Source: Paraperlucidibaca baekdonensis (lineage in GTDB: Bacteria > Pseudomonadota > Gammaproteobacteria > Pseudomonadales > Moraxellaceae). Taken from it: a stretch of 64,000 nt of DNA. The notes beneath the pieces were generated by a model. The model was not told the DNA's origin, did not search any database, and worked only from the letters and a program-made list of their open reading frames with translations. The stretch is from assembly GCF_003387535.1 (NCBI RefSeq), contig NZ_QUNR01000001.1:682001-746000 (forward strand), written 5' to 3'. Position 1 is the first letter of the stretch. The number at the start of each line of letters is the position of its first letter. A program made the position numbers and the translations under genes. Below, piece by piece: positions 26,996 to 38,878 of this stretch.

Positions 26996-28108
26996 ATGAT
27001 ACGTCCTGCTCACCTACGCGGCTGGTCGCGCTCAGGATTGCTCGCGCTGTCAATGACCTTAGGCGCTTGCAGCCTGTGGCCGTTTTATCCAGCGCCGCCT
27101 CCGATTGCCAATCTACCAGCCACGTGGTCTGGCGATGTGACGTGCCCGGGTTGCGTGCCACACCAACAGGCGCTCACGCTTTTTGCCGACGGCAGTTTTC
27201 ATTTGCGTGATGAGTACCCGGCGTCTAAGCGTCGCCGTGGTAGCGAGGTATTTTTCGATGTTGGCCGCTGGTCGCGCTTAAGTGGTGATGAGTCACGCCT
27301 GATTTTGCGCGGCGGCAGTGAGGCGGTGCGGCAGTTTCGCCTCCAGGCCGATGGCCATTTGCGCCAGCTCGACCCATCGGGCAGCGACATTCGCTCCATT
27401 CGCGATTATGTGTTGAACCGTGAGACGGGTCTTGACCCCATAGCGGGGCCCATGCGGCTGCTTGGCCAGCTCAGCATCCATGCTGATGCCGTGCGCTTTC
27501 AAGAGTGCCTAACAGGCCGCGACATGCAGGTCATTGAGGCGCTACCCGTGAGCGTGAGCAAGCAGTACCGCGTAGCGCAGAAGTTGCTAGATGCAGACGC
27601 CGAGACGCCGGTATTGACCAGTGTGCTGGGTAGTTTTAGCGCGCGTCTGGCCTCGGCCAATGAGTCAGCAGCAGGCCCGGTGTGGCAGTTAGATATTCAG
27701 CGTGTGAAACGCTTTTGGCCGGGCGAGACATGCGCCATTGGCGCTGGGGCGGCGAGCCTGCCATTGCGCGATACGCCGTGGCGCGTATTGGCCATTGGCA
27801 ATGAGCCTATTCCCGCCGACCCGTTAGCGCCGCCCTTAGCGCTGCGCTTGCACGATGACGGTCACGTCAGCGGCCACAGCGGTTGCAATACCTTGCGTAG
27901 CGCGTATCGGGCCGATGACAACGCGCTCAGTTTCGATGCCGTGAGCACGACCCGACGCGCTTGCATAGGCCCGTCGCAGCAAGCACTTGAGCGCGCCTGG
28001 CTACAGGTTTTGCAGCAAACCGCTGCCTACCGAGTGGTGGGCAGCTATTTGGAATTGCTCGCCGGCGATCGCGTGCTGGCGCGGCTAATCGCCAACGAAA
28101 TGCACTAG
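26996..28108 (+). CDS. Lipoprotein with NlpE-like domains and a C-terminal META/HslJ domain
   Basis: A 370-residue predicted outer-membrane lipoprotein. The signal peptide ends in lipobox LGAC (Cys about residue 25). Residues ~45-140 resemble the NlpE N-terminal domain, with CPGC and LTLFADGSFHLRDEY. Residues ~160-220 (LSIHADAVRFQECLTGRDMQV) resemble the second domain of NlpE-like proteins. Residues ~262-367 are a META/HslJ domain (SGHSGCNTLRSAY, then FDAVSTTRRAC). The fusion suggests an envelope-stress or surface-sensing role, by analogy only. ATG 26996 begins the signal peptide; the longer frame runs antisense into proA. Convergent with the thioesterase gene (10-bp gap). Confidence 0.8.
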   Translation: MIRPAHLRGWSRSGLLALSMTLGACSLWPFYPAPPPIANLPATWSGDVTCPGCVPHQQALTLFADGSFHLRDEYPASKRRRGSEVFFDVGRWSRLSGDESRLILRGGSEAVRQFRLQADGHLRQLDPSGSDIRSIRDYVLNRETGLDPIAGPMRLLGQLSIHADAVRFQECLTGRDMQVIEALPVSVSKQYRVAQKLLDADAETPVLTSVLGSFSARLASANESAAGPVWQLDIQRVKRFWPGETCAIGAGAASLPLRDTPWRVLAIGNEPIPADPLAPPLALRLHDDGHVSGHSGCNTLRSAYRADDNALSFDAVSTTRRACIGPSQQALERAWLQVLQQTAAYRVVGSYLELLAGDRVLARLIANEMH

Positions 28109-28118
28109 TGCTTGCGGC

Positions 28119-28910
28119 TTATAAAAAGCCGGCCACATGCTGCTGCGAGCTCGCCACGAGTTGCCCAGATGCCGACCACAGCTGTGAGCGCGCCACCGTG
28201 TAGCCATCACCCGAGCTGAGCGTTTGCGCCTCATATTGCCACCAACCATCCGCCGTGATGGGCTCTGCTAACACCTCGCAATCGAGTGTCCACGTCATGG
28301 TGCTGACCGGCGCTGGGCGGCTAAACATTTGCAGCGTGGTTGGCGGCCACGCATCGACATACGCCATGATGATGGCGGGTGTCAGCAAGGTGTTGGCAGG
28401 CATCGCCTCGCGCAGTCGCACCCAGCCACTGATATCGGCACTCGCCGCACCGGTAAATGGCAGGCCTCCGACGCCCCAGCGGATATCAAAGCGCTGCATA
28501 AAGTCTGGCACTAAGCCGGGCAGGTCGGGCATCGCCTGGCCTTCATCGGGGCCAATGCTGGTGGGTGCTAGCGAGGCCGGCACGATGATTTCCGAGGCGC
28601 GTGACTCGCCACAGGTGGCCGTCAGCATGGCCAGCGTTTTGCCGCCTTGCAGCAAACGGCACTGCGCCTGCAATGACGACTTGCCGCTACGAATAAGCTC
28701 GCTACTAAACTGCACCTCGCCGGGCGCGACGGGCCCAATAAAATGAATGCTAGCGCTGCGCAAAGGCCGACCTTGCAGCGTGCTGCGTTCAAGGTGCGTT
28801 TGCATGAGCGCGGCGACCAGCCCGCCGTAGGTCGCACGACCTTGGCCCCAGCCCTCGGGTACGTGCGCGCTGGCATCGTCAACGGTGGCTAAAATATCAA
28901 CTAATTTCAT
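28119..28910 (-). CDS. Acyl-CoA thioesterase-like protein (double hotdog)
   Basis: A 263-residue protein with two hotdog halves, like the TesB-related thioesterase-family proteins. Landmarks: GWGQGRATYGGLVAALMQTHLE (first helix, ~20-41), SIHFIGPVAPGEV, and a C-terminal half with PAIIMAYVDAWPP and DGWWQYEAQTLSSGDGYTVARSQLW ending in a quasi-conserved Ser/Gln patch. It should act on short- or medium-chain acyl-CoA esters in the cytosol. It lies between holA and proA, where gammaproteobacterial relatives usually have no gene. Confidence 0.85.
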   Translation of the reverse strand: MKLVDILATVDDASAHVPEGWGQGRATYGGLVAALMQTHLERSTLQGRPLRSASIHFIGPVAPGEVQFSSELIRSGKSSLQAQCRLLQGGKTLAMLTATCGESRASEIIVPASLAPTSIGPDEGQAMPDLPGLVPDFMQRFDIRWGVGGLPFTGAASADISGWVRLREAMPANTLLTPAIIMAYVDAWPPTTLQMFSRPAPVSTMTWTLDCEVLAEPITADGWWQYEAQTLSSGDGYTVARSQLWSASGQLVASSQQHVAGFL

Positions 28911-28944
28911 GGCGTTATCCTATTGTACGCAGATGATGATCGGC

Positions 28945-29973
28945 TTATTGGCCGGTAAATAATGGCCGACCGGCCATGGCCATGGCGAGTCGCAAGAGGC
29001 CATCCCAAGCGCGCTCAGCAGATTGGCCTTTGATGGCGCGATCAATGTCGATGACGCCGCTGCTCATGCGTTGCAAGCGGGGCAGCTTGAGTCGCCGTAG
29101 GGCCGCTTGCGCTGGGCCTTGGCGGCGCGACCAGAAGCCATGCTGCGAGAGTAGTTGTGGCGAGGCTTGGCGCTGGCCGCTGCTATGCAGTTGTTCGGCA
29201 ATGATCGTTAGGGCGCGTAAATCTTTTTGTAAGGCCCACAGCACGATGGACTCCGCCACGCCTTCGGCTTGCAGGCCCAGCACGAGACGTGCCGTGCGCG
29301 CAGCGTCGCCATTGAGTACGGCATCGGCTAAATCAAACACCGAGTAGCGCGCGCTGTCGCTGACCACGGCCGCCACATCTTCAACGCTGGGCGGCGCATC
29401 GGGGTGTAACAGCTTGAGTTTTTCGATGGTTTGCGCGGCGGCCAGCAAATTGCCTTCGGTCCGGTCAACGATGAGCTGCAGGGCATCGGCGGGCAGGCTA
29501 AGAGCGAGTCGGCTGGCGCGGGCTGTGAGCCATTTCGGCAACTCATGGGCATCAACGCTGTAAATCGAGACACCGACACCGGCGCTCTCGACCTGGCTAA
29601 ACCATTTGGCTTTTTGGCTTTTGGCGTCGATTTTTGGCAGCACAATAAGCACAACGGTGTCTTCCGGCGGCTGTGCGGCGAGGGCGCAGAGTGCTTGCTG
29701 TGCGGCGCTATCGGGCTTGTTGTTGAAGCGGATTTCCATGAGCCGGCGCTGGGCAAACAGCGATAGCGCTTGCGCATCGGCGAGGACATGATCCCAGCTA
29801 AAGCTGCGCTCAACATCGTGGCGCACACGCTCATCAAAGCCTTGTTTGAGGGCGGCGGCGCGAATGGCGTCGGTAGCCTCTTGCACCAGCAAGGGCTCAT
29901 CGCCATTGATTAAATACAGCGCTGCTAGCGGTGCTTCAAGCGCCCGCGCGAGCTGCTCAGCGCGGAGTTGCAT
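28945..29973 (-). CDS. holA: DNA polymerase III delta subunit
   Basis: A 342-residue clamp-loader subunit that opens the beta sliding clamp. The N-terminus MQLRAEQLARAL, LYLINGDEPLLVQEATDAIR and VLIVLPKIDAKSQKAKWF are characteristic, as is a C-terminal helical collar domain. Its start overlaps lptE by 17 nt, as in many gammaproteobacteria. Confidence 0.95.
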   Translation of the reverse strand: MQLRAEQLARALEAPLAALYLINGDEPLLVQEATDAIRAAALKQGFDERVRHDVERSFSWDHVLADAQALSLFAQRRLMEIRFNNKPDSAAQQALCALAAQPPEDTVVLIVLPKIDAKSQKAKWFSQVESAGVGVSIYSVDAHELPKWLTARASRLALSLPADALQLIVDRTEGNLLAAAQTIEKLKLLHPDAPPSVEDVAAVVSDSARYSVFDLADAVLNGDAARTARLVLGLQAEGVAESIVLWALQKDLRALTIIAEQLHSSGQRQASPQLLSQHGFWSRRQGPAQAALRRLKLPRLQRMSSGVIDIDRAIKGQSAERAWDGLLRLAMAMAGRPLFTGQ

Positions 29974-30526
29974 CGGCAGCTGAGCGGGTGCTTGGCGCGG
30001 CGCTGGGAGCGTCGGTTGGCGTATCGAGCTCGGGTGTTAGATCATCGGCGTTGAGGCGTGTGAGCTGGGTCATGATTTGCGCCACAGCTTGCTGGCGCAG
30101 ATCATCGATGAGGGTATTTTCTTCCTCAAATTTACCGACAATGCGGGTGTTATCGAACTGATAGGTGCGGCGCAGACGAATGATGCGCTCGGGCGTGGCG
30201 GGTAGGCCGCTGGGGTAGCGCAATTGGTATTCGAGTTCGAAAAAGAGCGTGTATTCGGCAGCTTTCGCGCGCGAGTCGATGCTCGTGGTTTGCCGCGTGA
30301 TGCGTTCGGCGGTGAGGTGGAGGCGCAGCGGTGCGGCGTCGCTAATCACCCCGCCGGCGCGAATAATACTGGCGCTTAAGTCTTTGCGGGTGGCGCTATC
30401 GTCGCCAATCACGGCAATGGGGTTGAGGACGCCAGGCAGCGTGTAGCTGCCGCGCAAGGCGAAGCCGCAGGCGCTGAGGCCAAGTGCAATAAATGCCACA
30501 ACGGCGATTTGTGCCAAACGGGGCAT
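29957..30526 (-). CDS. lptE: LPS assembly lipoprotein LptE
   Basis: A 189-residue outer-membrane lipoprotein that plugs the LptD barrel and helps insert lipopolysaccharide. The signal peptide ends in lipobox LSAC followed by GFALRGSYTLPG, a strong LptE landmark; RTYQFDNTRIVGKFEEENTL matches the middle. ATG 30526 has AGGAG 8 nt before it. Gene order leuS-lptE-holA is standard. Confidence 0.95.
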   Translation of the reverse strand: MPRLAQIAVVAFIALGLSACGFALRGSYTLPGVLNPIAVIGDDSATRKDLSASIIRAGGVISDAAPLRLHLTAERITRQTTSIDSRAKAAEYTLFFELEYQLRYPSGLPATPERIIRLRRTYQFDNTRIVGKFEEENTLIDDLRQQAVAQIMTQLTRLNADDLTPELDTPTDAPSAAPSTRSAADATPR

Positions 30527-30545
30527 GGCGAAACTCCTGCGTAAT

Positions 30546-33143
<2,598 letters not shown>

Positions 33144-33167
33144 CTAGCTCATCGAATTACGCGAAAT

Positions 33168-33190
33168 GCGCCATAGGATACGCTATGCGC
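33168..33190. repeat. Imperfect inverted repeat in the leuS/YdcF divergent gap
   Basis: CATAG (33172-33176) pairs with CTATG (33183-33187), extended by GCG/CGC with one unpaired C at 33171 and a 6-nt loop. It lies midway in the 90-bp gap between two divergent genes, so it may be an operator or part of the leuS leader. No known factor can be matched. Confidence 0.4.
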
Positions 33191-33227
33191 CGAGGTCGCG
33201 GTATAGTGGCGCGCACGGAGAGGCTCA

Positions 33228-33998
33228 ATGCCATTGACGCAAATTATTCATCTGCTGCTACTGCCGCCGGCGCTGCTGTGCTGGCTGGGCTTGATGGCGC
33301 TATTGCTGGCCTGGCGTGGTTGGCGCATCACGGCCACGCTGCTGGCGCTAGTGGCGATCATCGGCAATTACGCGCTGATGACGCCGGTGGGCGCCTATGC
33401 CATCAGCGCGCCGCTGGAGCGCCGGGTCACCGCGCTCAATGACTTGGCGCAAATTCCCAGCGCCGGCTATCAAGCCATTATCGTGCTCGGTGGCGGCCGC
33501 TACGACGCCGCGCCGGAGTTTGCTGGGCAAGACACCATGAACGCCGAAATGCTCATGCGTCTGCGCTACGCCGCACGCGTGCAGCGCGCCACCCAGCTGC
33601 CGCTGCTGGTCACCGGCGGCTCGCCATTGGGCAAAACACGCGATGAAGCCAGCCTGATGGCGCAGACCTTGCGCGAGGATTTTCAGGTGCCGGTGCGCTG
33701 GCAGGAACGGCTCTCGCGCACCACGGAGGAAAATGCCGAGCTGAGTTGGGCCATGCTGGCGCCGTTGGGCATCAAACGCATTGTTTTGGTCAGTCATGCC
33801 TCGCATTTGCTGCGCGCGCAGGCGCTGTTTGAGGCGGCGGGCTTTCAGGTAGTAGCGGCGCCCACCGGCTTTACCACCGAGGGCGTGCATTGCCGGCCTA
33901 TCATCTGCTACACGCCGCAGCATGGCGCATTGCTCGAGTCGCGTCGGGCGCTGCACGAGTGGCTGGGGCTGGCGCGTGATGCCTTGGTGTGGCCATAA
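33228..33998 (+). CDS. YdcF/SanA/ElyC family (DUF218) membrane protein
   Basis: A 256-residue protein with two N-terminal membrane segments (about 7-50) and a DUF218 domain: IIVLGGGRYDAAPEF, LLVTGGSPLGKTRDEASLM, TEENAELSW and IVLVSHASHLLRA. ElyC-type members act in envelope integrity, probably on undecaprenyl-phosphate metabolism; the reaction is not settled. GGAGAGG precedes the start. Common neighbour of leuS/lnt clusters. Confidence 0.88.
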   Translation: MPLTQIIHLLLLPPALLCWLGLMALLLAWRGWRITATLLALVAIIGNYALMTPVGAYAISAPLERRVTALNDLAQIPSAGYQAIIVLGGGRYDAAPEFAGQDTMNAEMLMRLRYAARVQRATQLPLLVTGGSPLGKTRDEASLMAQTLREDFQVPVRWQERLSRTTEENAELSWAMLAPLGIKRIVLVSHASHLLRAQALFEAAGFQVVAAPTGFTTEGVHCRPIICYTPQHGALLESRRALHEWLGLARDALVWP

Positions 33999-34045
33999 AC
34001 CGGCGCTGCTATACTGCCGGCGAATTGATCAACGATAGGATAACG

Positions 34046-34357
34046 ATGATGGCGTTTACGCAATTGCTCATGGAAAACCCGCACACCGGCGCCCGCAAAT
34101 CCGCGCCGGTGGGGCTGTCATGGACGGTATTGATCTTTGGTTTTCTGCCGCCGCTATTTCGCGGTGACATCAAATGGGGCGTGATTATCCTGCTGTTTTG
34201 GCTGTTTAGCGCGGGCCTGACCAACATCGTTTTTATGTTTATTTACAATAAGCTATATATCAAAGAGCTGATGCTCGAAGGCTATAAATTGCGCGAGATG
34301 CCCGAGGGCATGGAGGCGCGGGTGCGCGATACATTGAATATGACCTTGCCGCACTAA
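34046..34357 (+). CDS. Small membrane protein
   Basis: A 103-residue protein starting MMAFTQLLMENPHTGARKSAPV, then two membrane segments (about 23-38 and 45-66, SWTVLIFGFLPPLF and GVIILLFWLFSAGLTNIVFMF) and a charged C-terminal tail. AGGA (34037-34040) supports either of two adjacent ATGs at 34046 and 34049. Homologues with the N-P-H-T-G start and LFRGD loop exist in other bacteria as uncharacterised proteins; no function known. Confidence 0.7.
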   Translation: MMAFTQLLMENPHTGARKSAPVGLSWTVLIFGFLPPLFRGDIKWGVIILLFWLFSAGLTNIVFMFIYNKLYIKELMLEGYKLREMPEGMEARVRDTLNMTLPH

Positions 34358-34369
34358 ACGCGACGCAGC

Positions 34370-35590
34370 TCATTGGAAGCGTAGGGCCTCAATGGGCTTG
34401 AGCTTGGCGGCGCGATTGGCGGGGTAATAGCCGAAAAAAATGCCAATGGCGCCGGCCACGCCCAGCGCCAGCAGCAGCGAGCTCAGCGTGACGATCACCA
34501 GCAAATCAAAGATCAGCGCCACCGCCAGTGCGATGCCCATGCCGACACCGACCCCAATGATGCAGCCGACAATCGAGATCATCATGGCCTCCAGCAAAAA
34601 CTGCAGGCGGATGGCATTGGGCCGCGCGCCAATCGCCATGCGAATACCGATTTCCCGGGTACGCTCAGTAACCGACACCAACATAATGTTCATGATGCCA
34701 ATGCCGCCGACCAGCAGTGATATGCCGGCAATGGCACCGAGCAGTAGCGATAAAATCGCCGTGGTTTCTGCCGCGGTATTGGCCAGCGCGGTGAGATTTT
34801 GCAGCGTGAAATCATCCTCGGCCTCGTCGCTTAAGCGGTGACGTTGGCGCAGGCTGATGCGCAGGTCACGCTCGACTTGCGGCATGGCCTGTTCGCTGGC
34901 GGCCTGCACCATAATCAGCCGCACCGAGTTGCGAAAGCGATTACCAAATAGTTTGCGCTGCGCCGTTGTGATGGGGATCACGATTGTGTCATCTTGGTCG
35001 CGGCCATCGAGACTTTGGCCCTTGCTGCCGAGCACACCAATGACTTGGAAGGGCAGATTACGAATGCGGATGGTCTGGCCCAAGGGGTCATCATTGCCAA
35101 ATAAATTGCCGGCGACTTTTTTGCCGATCACGGCGACTTGCGCGGCCGATTGAATTTCCGGGCGATCAAAGGCATAGCCGGCGGCGATGGTCCAGTCGCG
35201 CAAACCAAAATAGTCGGCGTTGGAGCCCACAGTATAGGTGTTCCAATTTTGCGCGCCGTAAATAACCTGCGCACTTGATTGCACCACCGGCGCGGCGGCG
35301 ACAACGCCGGCAATGTCGCGCAGCGCGGTGGCGTCATCGACCGTTAGGTTGGGCGCGCTGCCATAGCCGCTGCGCACGCCATTGGCACTGGTGGCGCCGG
35401 GCAAAATAATAAACAGGTTGGAGCCCATGGACTTGATCGAATCATTGACTCGCGTTTGCACGCCCTGGCCAATGGCGAGCATGGCAATCACCGCGCCTAC
35501 CCCAATGATCATGCCGAGCATGGTCAGAAAGCTGCGCAGCCGATTGGCCTTTAGCGCCAGCAAGGCTTCGCGCAGCATTAGCCACCACAT
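34370..35590 (-). CDS. MacB-type ABC transporter permease
   Basis: A 406-residue permease of the MacB/LolC-like type VII ABC superfamily. It has an N-terminal membrane helix (LRSFLTMLGMIIGVGAVIAMLAIGQG), a large periplasmic MacB core domain (~45-240), then three helices of the FtsX domain (GAIAGISLLVGGIGIMNIMLVSVTERTREIGIRMAIGA). Unlike E. coli MacB, the ATPase is a separate protein, encoded directly upstream with a 13-nt overlap. Last gene of the five-gene exporter operon. Confidence 0.92.
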   Translation of the reverse strand: MWWLMLREALLALKANRLRSFLTMLGMIIGVGAVIAMLAIGQGVQTRVNDSIKSMGSNLFIILPGATSANGVRSGYGSAPNLTVDDATALRDIAGVVAAAPVVQSSAQVIYGAQNWNTYTVGSNADYFGLRDWTIAAGYAFDRPEIQSAAQVAVIGKKVAGNLFGNDDPLGQTIRIRNLPFQVIGVLGSKGQSLDGRDQDDTIVIPITTAQRKLFGNRFRNSVRLIMVQAASEQAMPQVERDLRISLRQRHRLSDEAEDDFTLQNLTALANTAAETTAILSLLLGAIAGISLLVGGIGIMNIMLVSVTERTREIGIRMAIGARPNAIRLQFLLEAMMISIVGCIIGVGVGMGIALAVALIFDLLVIVTLSSLLLALGVAGAIGIFFGYYPANRAAKLKPIEALRFQ

Positions 35591-36330
35591 GACGAAGCTC
35601 CGGCTGAGCTGAGGCCTTCATGCGCTTCGCTGGCAAGGCCTTCACGCGCGGGGCCGTCATAGGCTTTATGGCCATCGACCAAACGCACCAAGCGCTGCGC
35701 ATGAGCGGCAATATCGGGTTCGTGAGTGACCAGCACCAAGGTGATGCCGGCATCGCGATTGAGCTCGCCAAACAGCGCCATGATCTCGGCGCTGGTGTGC
35801 GTGTCGAGGTTGCCGGTGGGCTCATCGGCCAAAATCAGCGCGGGCCGGTTGACTAAGGCGCGCGCAATGGCCACGCGCTGCTGCTGACCACCGGAGATCT
35901 CACTCGGTAGCGCATCGGTTCGCGCCCCCAGGCCGACGCGTGTGAGCATGTCTTTGGCGCGCTGTTCACGTTCGGCTTTGGCAACGCCGGCATAGGTCAG
36001 CGGTAGCGCGACGTTATCGAGCAGGCTTGAACGCGGCAGCAAATTAAAGCCTTGAAAGACAAAACCGATGGTGCGGTTGCGCAGATCGGCCAGCTGATTT
36101 TCGTTTAAGTCATTGACGCGCTCGCCGGCCAGCACATAGTCGCCGCCGCTGGCGCTATCGAGTGCGCCCAAGAGGTTCATTAGGGTGGATTTGCCTGAGC
36201 CTGAAGGGCCCATAATGGCTACAAACTCACCGCGCTCAATAAGCAAATCGATGCCATGCAAAATGCGCACGGGGCCAACACCGCTGGGGTAGTCCTTGAC
36301 GATTTGGCTAAGCGCAATGACGGCTGGCAT
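35578..36330 (-). CDS. MacB-type ABC transporter ATPase
   Basis: A 250-residue ATPase with Walker [10 protein letters not shown] (~41-49), signature [14 protein letters not shown] (~146-159), Walker [13 protein letters not shown] and the H-loop THEPD. Closest to the MacB/LolD group that powers mechanotransmission exporters. Its start overlaps the adaptor's stop by 1 nt, and its end overlaps the permease start by 13 nt. Confidence 0.93.
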   Translation of the reverse strand: MPAVIALSQIVKDYPSGVGPVRILHGIDLLIERGEFVAIMGPSGSGKSTLMNLLGALDSASGGDYVLAGERVNDLNENQLADLRNRTIGFVFQGFNLLPRSSLLDNVALPLTYAGVAKAEREQRAKDMLTRVGLGARTDALPSEISGGQQQRVAIARALVNRPALILADEPTGNLDTHTSAEIMALFGELNRDAGITLVLVTHEPDIAAHAQRLVRLVDGHKAYDGPAREGLASEAHEGLSSAGASSCGG

Positions 36331-37520
36331 TAGTCGCGCATCCGAAATTTCATGCCTTTTTGAGCGACTTCCTCGGCACTTAATATGTGCTCGGTAATGA
36401 CCTCATCATTGACCGTGAGACCGTTGCCGACGAGCACCTCGGTGAAGCGTCGATCGGTAATGCCCAGCGCGACACTGACGGGTTTTAGACCGTCGGGTGT
36501 TTGCTGCCAGAGCATGCCTTTTTGGCCGTTGCGCTTGCCGGCGGCAGTCTTTTTGCTGGTGCTCGAGCTGCCATCGAGGCGAATGCCGGGAGCCAGCTGG
36601 GCATCCTCGGGTGGTCGAAAGCGCAGCGCGGCGGTGGGCACGCGCAGCACGTCTTGGCGCTTTTCGGTGTCGATGCTGACATAGGCGGTCATGCCCGGGA
36701 GCAATAAGCCATCGGCGTTATCAACGCGAATAATCACCGCATAAGTCACCACATTTTGCTCGGTCAACGGGTTTAAGCGGACTTGCTCAACCTCGCCTTG
36801 AAAGCGTTGATTGGGGTAGGCATCGACACGAAATGAGGCGGCCTGACCAACACGTATGCCGCCAATATCGGACTCGGTGAAGTAGGCGTTGATGTCCATT
36901 TGGCGAAGATCTTGGGCGATTTTATAAAGCTCGGGCGTTTGAAAACTCGCGGTCACGGTTTGGCCAACATCGACCGCGCGCGAGACCACTACGCCGGAGA
37001 CCGGCGAGCGAATCACGGCGTAGCTCAAATTGACCTCGTCGCGTTGCACTTGGGCGTTGGCTTGCGCCAAGCGTGCCTTGGCATCGGCTAGGGCTTGGCG
37101 CGCCTGGTCGACCTCTTGGGTGGAGGCGAAGCCTTCGCTGGCGAGTGGCCCGATGCGCCGCCAATTCGCCTGCGCCAGCGTCAGTGTCGCCTGTGCGCTT
37201 GAGCGGTTGGCGCGCGACTGCGTGAGCTGGGCTTGCAGCAAGGAGTCATCGAGGCGCATGAGGACTTGGCCGGCGCTGACTTTGTCGTTGAAGTCGGCGG
37301 TATAGCTGGTCACGATCCCCGAGACCTGCGTGCCCACGGAGACCAGCGTGACGGGGCTGAGCTGGCCATTGGCGGAGACGGTTTGGGCGATGTCGCCGCG
37401 GTCCACGCGGGCGATGGCATAGCGCGGCGCATCGCTGGTGCTAAAGCAGCTGCGCAAAACCAGCGCGATGAGAATGACAAGGCCGAAGCCGGCGAGCCAG
37501 CGAAGACGGGAGGCGGTCAT
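36330..37520 (-). CDS. Periplasmic adaptor (MacA/HlyD family)
   Basis: A 396-residue membrane-fusion protein with an N-terminal signal-anchor (LAGFGLVILIALVLRSCF). The first beta-barrel/lipoyl segment is VDRGDIAQTVSANGQLSPVTLVSVGTQVSG, followed by an alpha-helical hairpin (~95-170, ANRSSAQATLTLAQANW) and a second lipoyl half (SPVSGVVVSRAVDVGQTV). It links the ABC permease to the TolC-like channel. Coupled by 4-nt overlap to the upstream TolC gene. Confidence 0.92.
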   Translation of the reverse strand: MTASRLRWLAGFGLVILIALVLRSCFSTSDAPRYAIARVDRGDIAQTVSANGQLSPVTLVSVGTQVSGIVTSYTADFNDKVSAGQVLMRLDDSLLQAQLTQSRANRSSAQATLTLAQANWRRIGPLASEGFASTQEVDQARQALADAKARLAQANAQVQRDEVNLSYAVIRSPVSGVVVSRAVDVGQTVTASFQTPELYKIAQDLRQMDINAYFTESDIGGIRVGQAASFRVDAYPNQRFQGEVEQVRLNPLTEQNVVTYAVIIRVDNADGLLLPGMTAYVSIDTEKRQDVLRVPTAALRFRPPEDAQLAPGIRLDGSSSTSKKTAAGKRNGQKGMLWQQTPDGLKPVSVALGITDRRFTEVLVGNGLTVNDEVITEHILSAEEVAQKGMKFRMRD

Positions 37521-38878
37521 TGAGTGATTTCCTGAAAGGCGGCATCGGGAGCGGCGGCGAGTAAGCCAGCGGCGCGCGCCAATTGCACGCGTGCACTGGC
37601 CCAGTCGAAGCGCGCACGCGCCTGCTGTTGGCGGGCATCGGCGAGGGTGCTTTGTGCATTTAAGACATTGAGCACATTGCCTAATCCTGCGCGATAACGC
37701 GCCAGCGCGGCGCGACTGGATTCACTGGCCGAGGCCAGCAGGGTGTCGGTGGCGTCGATGCGCTGGCGGGCGGTAGTGAGCTGTTGCCAAGCCAGCCAGA
37801 CATCGAGGCCGACTTGCTGACGTATGCGCGCGAGCTCAAGTGTTTGTTGGTCAATTTGGCTATTAGCGGCGCGCTCTTGGTAGCGCTGCTGGAAACCCGT
37901 AAACAGCGGCACGGTAGCGCTCAGGGCGATCTGGCCAGCATCGCGTTGGCCGAGGCTATTGCGGCTATCTCCGGCGTTGGCATTGAGGCTGATGCGCGGG
38001 AGTCGTTGAGCGGCGAGTTGGTCGAGCGTGGACTCTGCCGCTGCCAGTTGTTGCTGCTGCGCGATACGCTCGGGCCGGCGTTGATCGGCGATGTGCATGA
38101 GCTGAGCGAGTGCTGGCGGCGCGCTGAGCTGCTGCGGATCAGGCAATGTGCTGAGCGGCGCTAACGCGGTATTGGCTGGATAGTTGGCGATGACGGCGAG
38201 CTGACCATTGCTACTGGCAAGTTCACCTTCGCGTTGAATGAGCAGCAGTTGCGCCTGCGCTAGGGCTGTTTGCGCCTGCAAAGTGTCTTCACGCGTACCA
38301 ACACCCACGCTAATGCGCTTTTGCGCGGCCTCGGCGGTTTCGCGGGCGGCAGCCAATGAGGCTTTGGCGCTATCGACACTGGCGCTATTGGCGAGCTGGT
38401 TAAACCACGCGGCCACGGCCTGCGCCGCGAGGTCGTGAAGGCTGGCATCGGCGCTGGCTTGTAAGCTGGCGAGAGTGTTTTTGGCCTGGGCAACACCGGC
38501 CTCTCGGCCACCAAAGTCATAGAGTAGCCAGCTGGCATTGGCGGAAAAATTGCGATTGTCGGGGTCGCTACCGGGCAGCCGGTCGCCAAAGTCGCGACTG
38601 CTCGTGGCGCTTGCCGAGAGACTCGGGTAGTAGCCTGCTTGAGATACGCCGACCTGCGCCTGCTGTATTTGTACGCGCTGCCACGCCGCGCGCGTACTGA
38701 GGTTGGCGCATAGGCTACGGTCAATATAACGCGCCAAGCTGAGTGTGGCATCTGTGCGGATATCGGGGCAGGTCGCTTCAGCCGCTGGCTTTTGATGAAC
38801 GGCATGGTCCATGGCGAAGGCGTTGGCGTTAATTAGCGCCAAGCAGCCGATGATGCATCGCCAAGGACCTGATCTCAT
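37517..38878 (-). CDS. TolC-family outer-membrane efflux channel
   Basis: A 453-residue outer-membrane efflux protein with a signal peptide (CLALINANAFA, cut near residue 22) and two OEP repeats rich in long helices (for example SQAGYYPSLSASATSSRDF and LPRISLNANAGDSRNSLGQ, internal duplicates). It forms the exit duct of the tripartite exporter. Overlaps its neighbours by 4 nt on both sides (ATGA type). Confidence 0.92.
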   Translation of the reverse strand: MRSGPWRCIIGCLALINANAFAMDHAVHQKPAAEATCPDIRTDATLSLARYIDRSLCANLSTRAAWQRVQIQQAQVGVSQAGYYPSLSASATSSRDFGDRLPGSDPDNRNFSANASWLLYDFGGREAGVAQAKNTLASLQASADASLHDLAAQAVAAWFNQLANSASVDSAKASLAAARETAEAAQKRISVGVGTREDTLQAQTALAQAQLLLIQREGELASSNGQLAVIANYPANTALAPLSTLPDPQQLSAPPALAQLMHIADQRRPERIAQQQQLAAAESTLDQLAAQRLPRISLNANAGDSRNSLGQRDAGQIALSATVPLFTGFQQRYQERAANSQIDQQTLELARIRQQVGLDVWLAWQQLTTARQRIDATDTLLASASESSRAALARYRAGLGNVLNVLNAQSTLADARQQQARARFDWASARVQLARAAGLLAAAPDAAFQEITQ

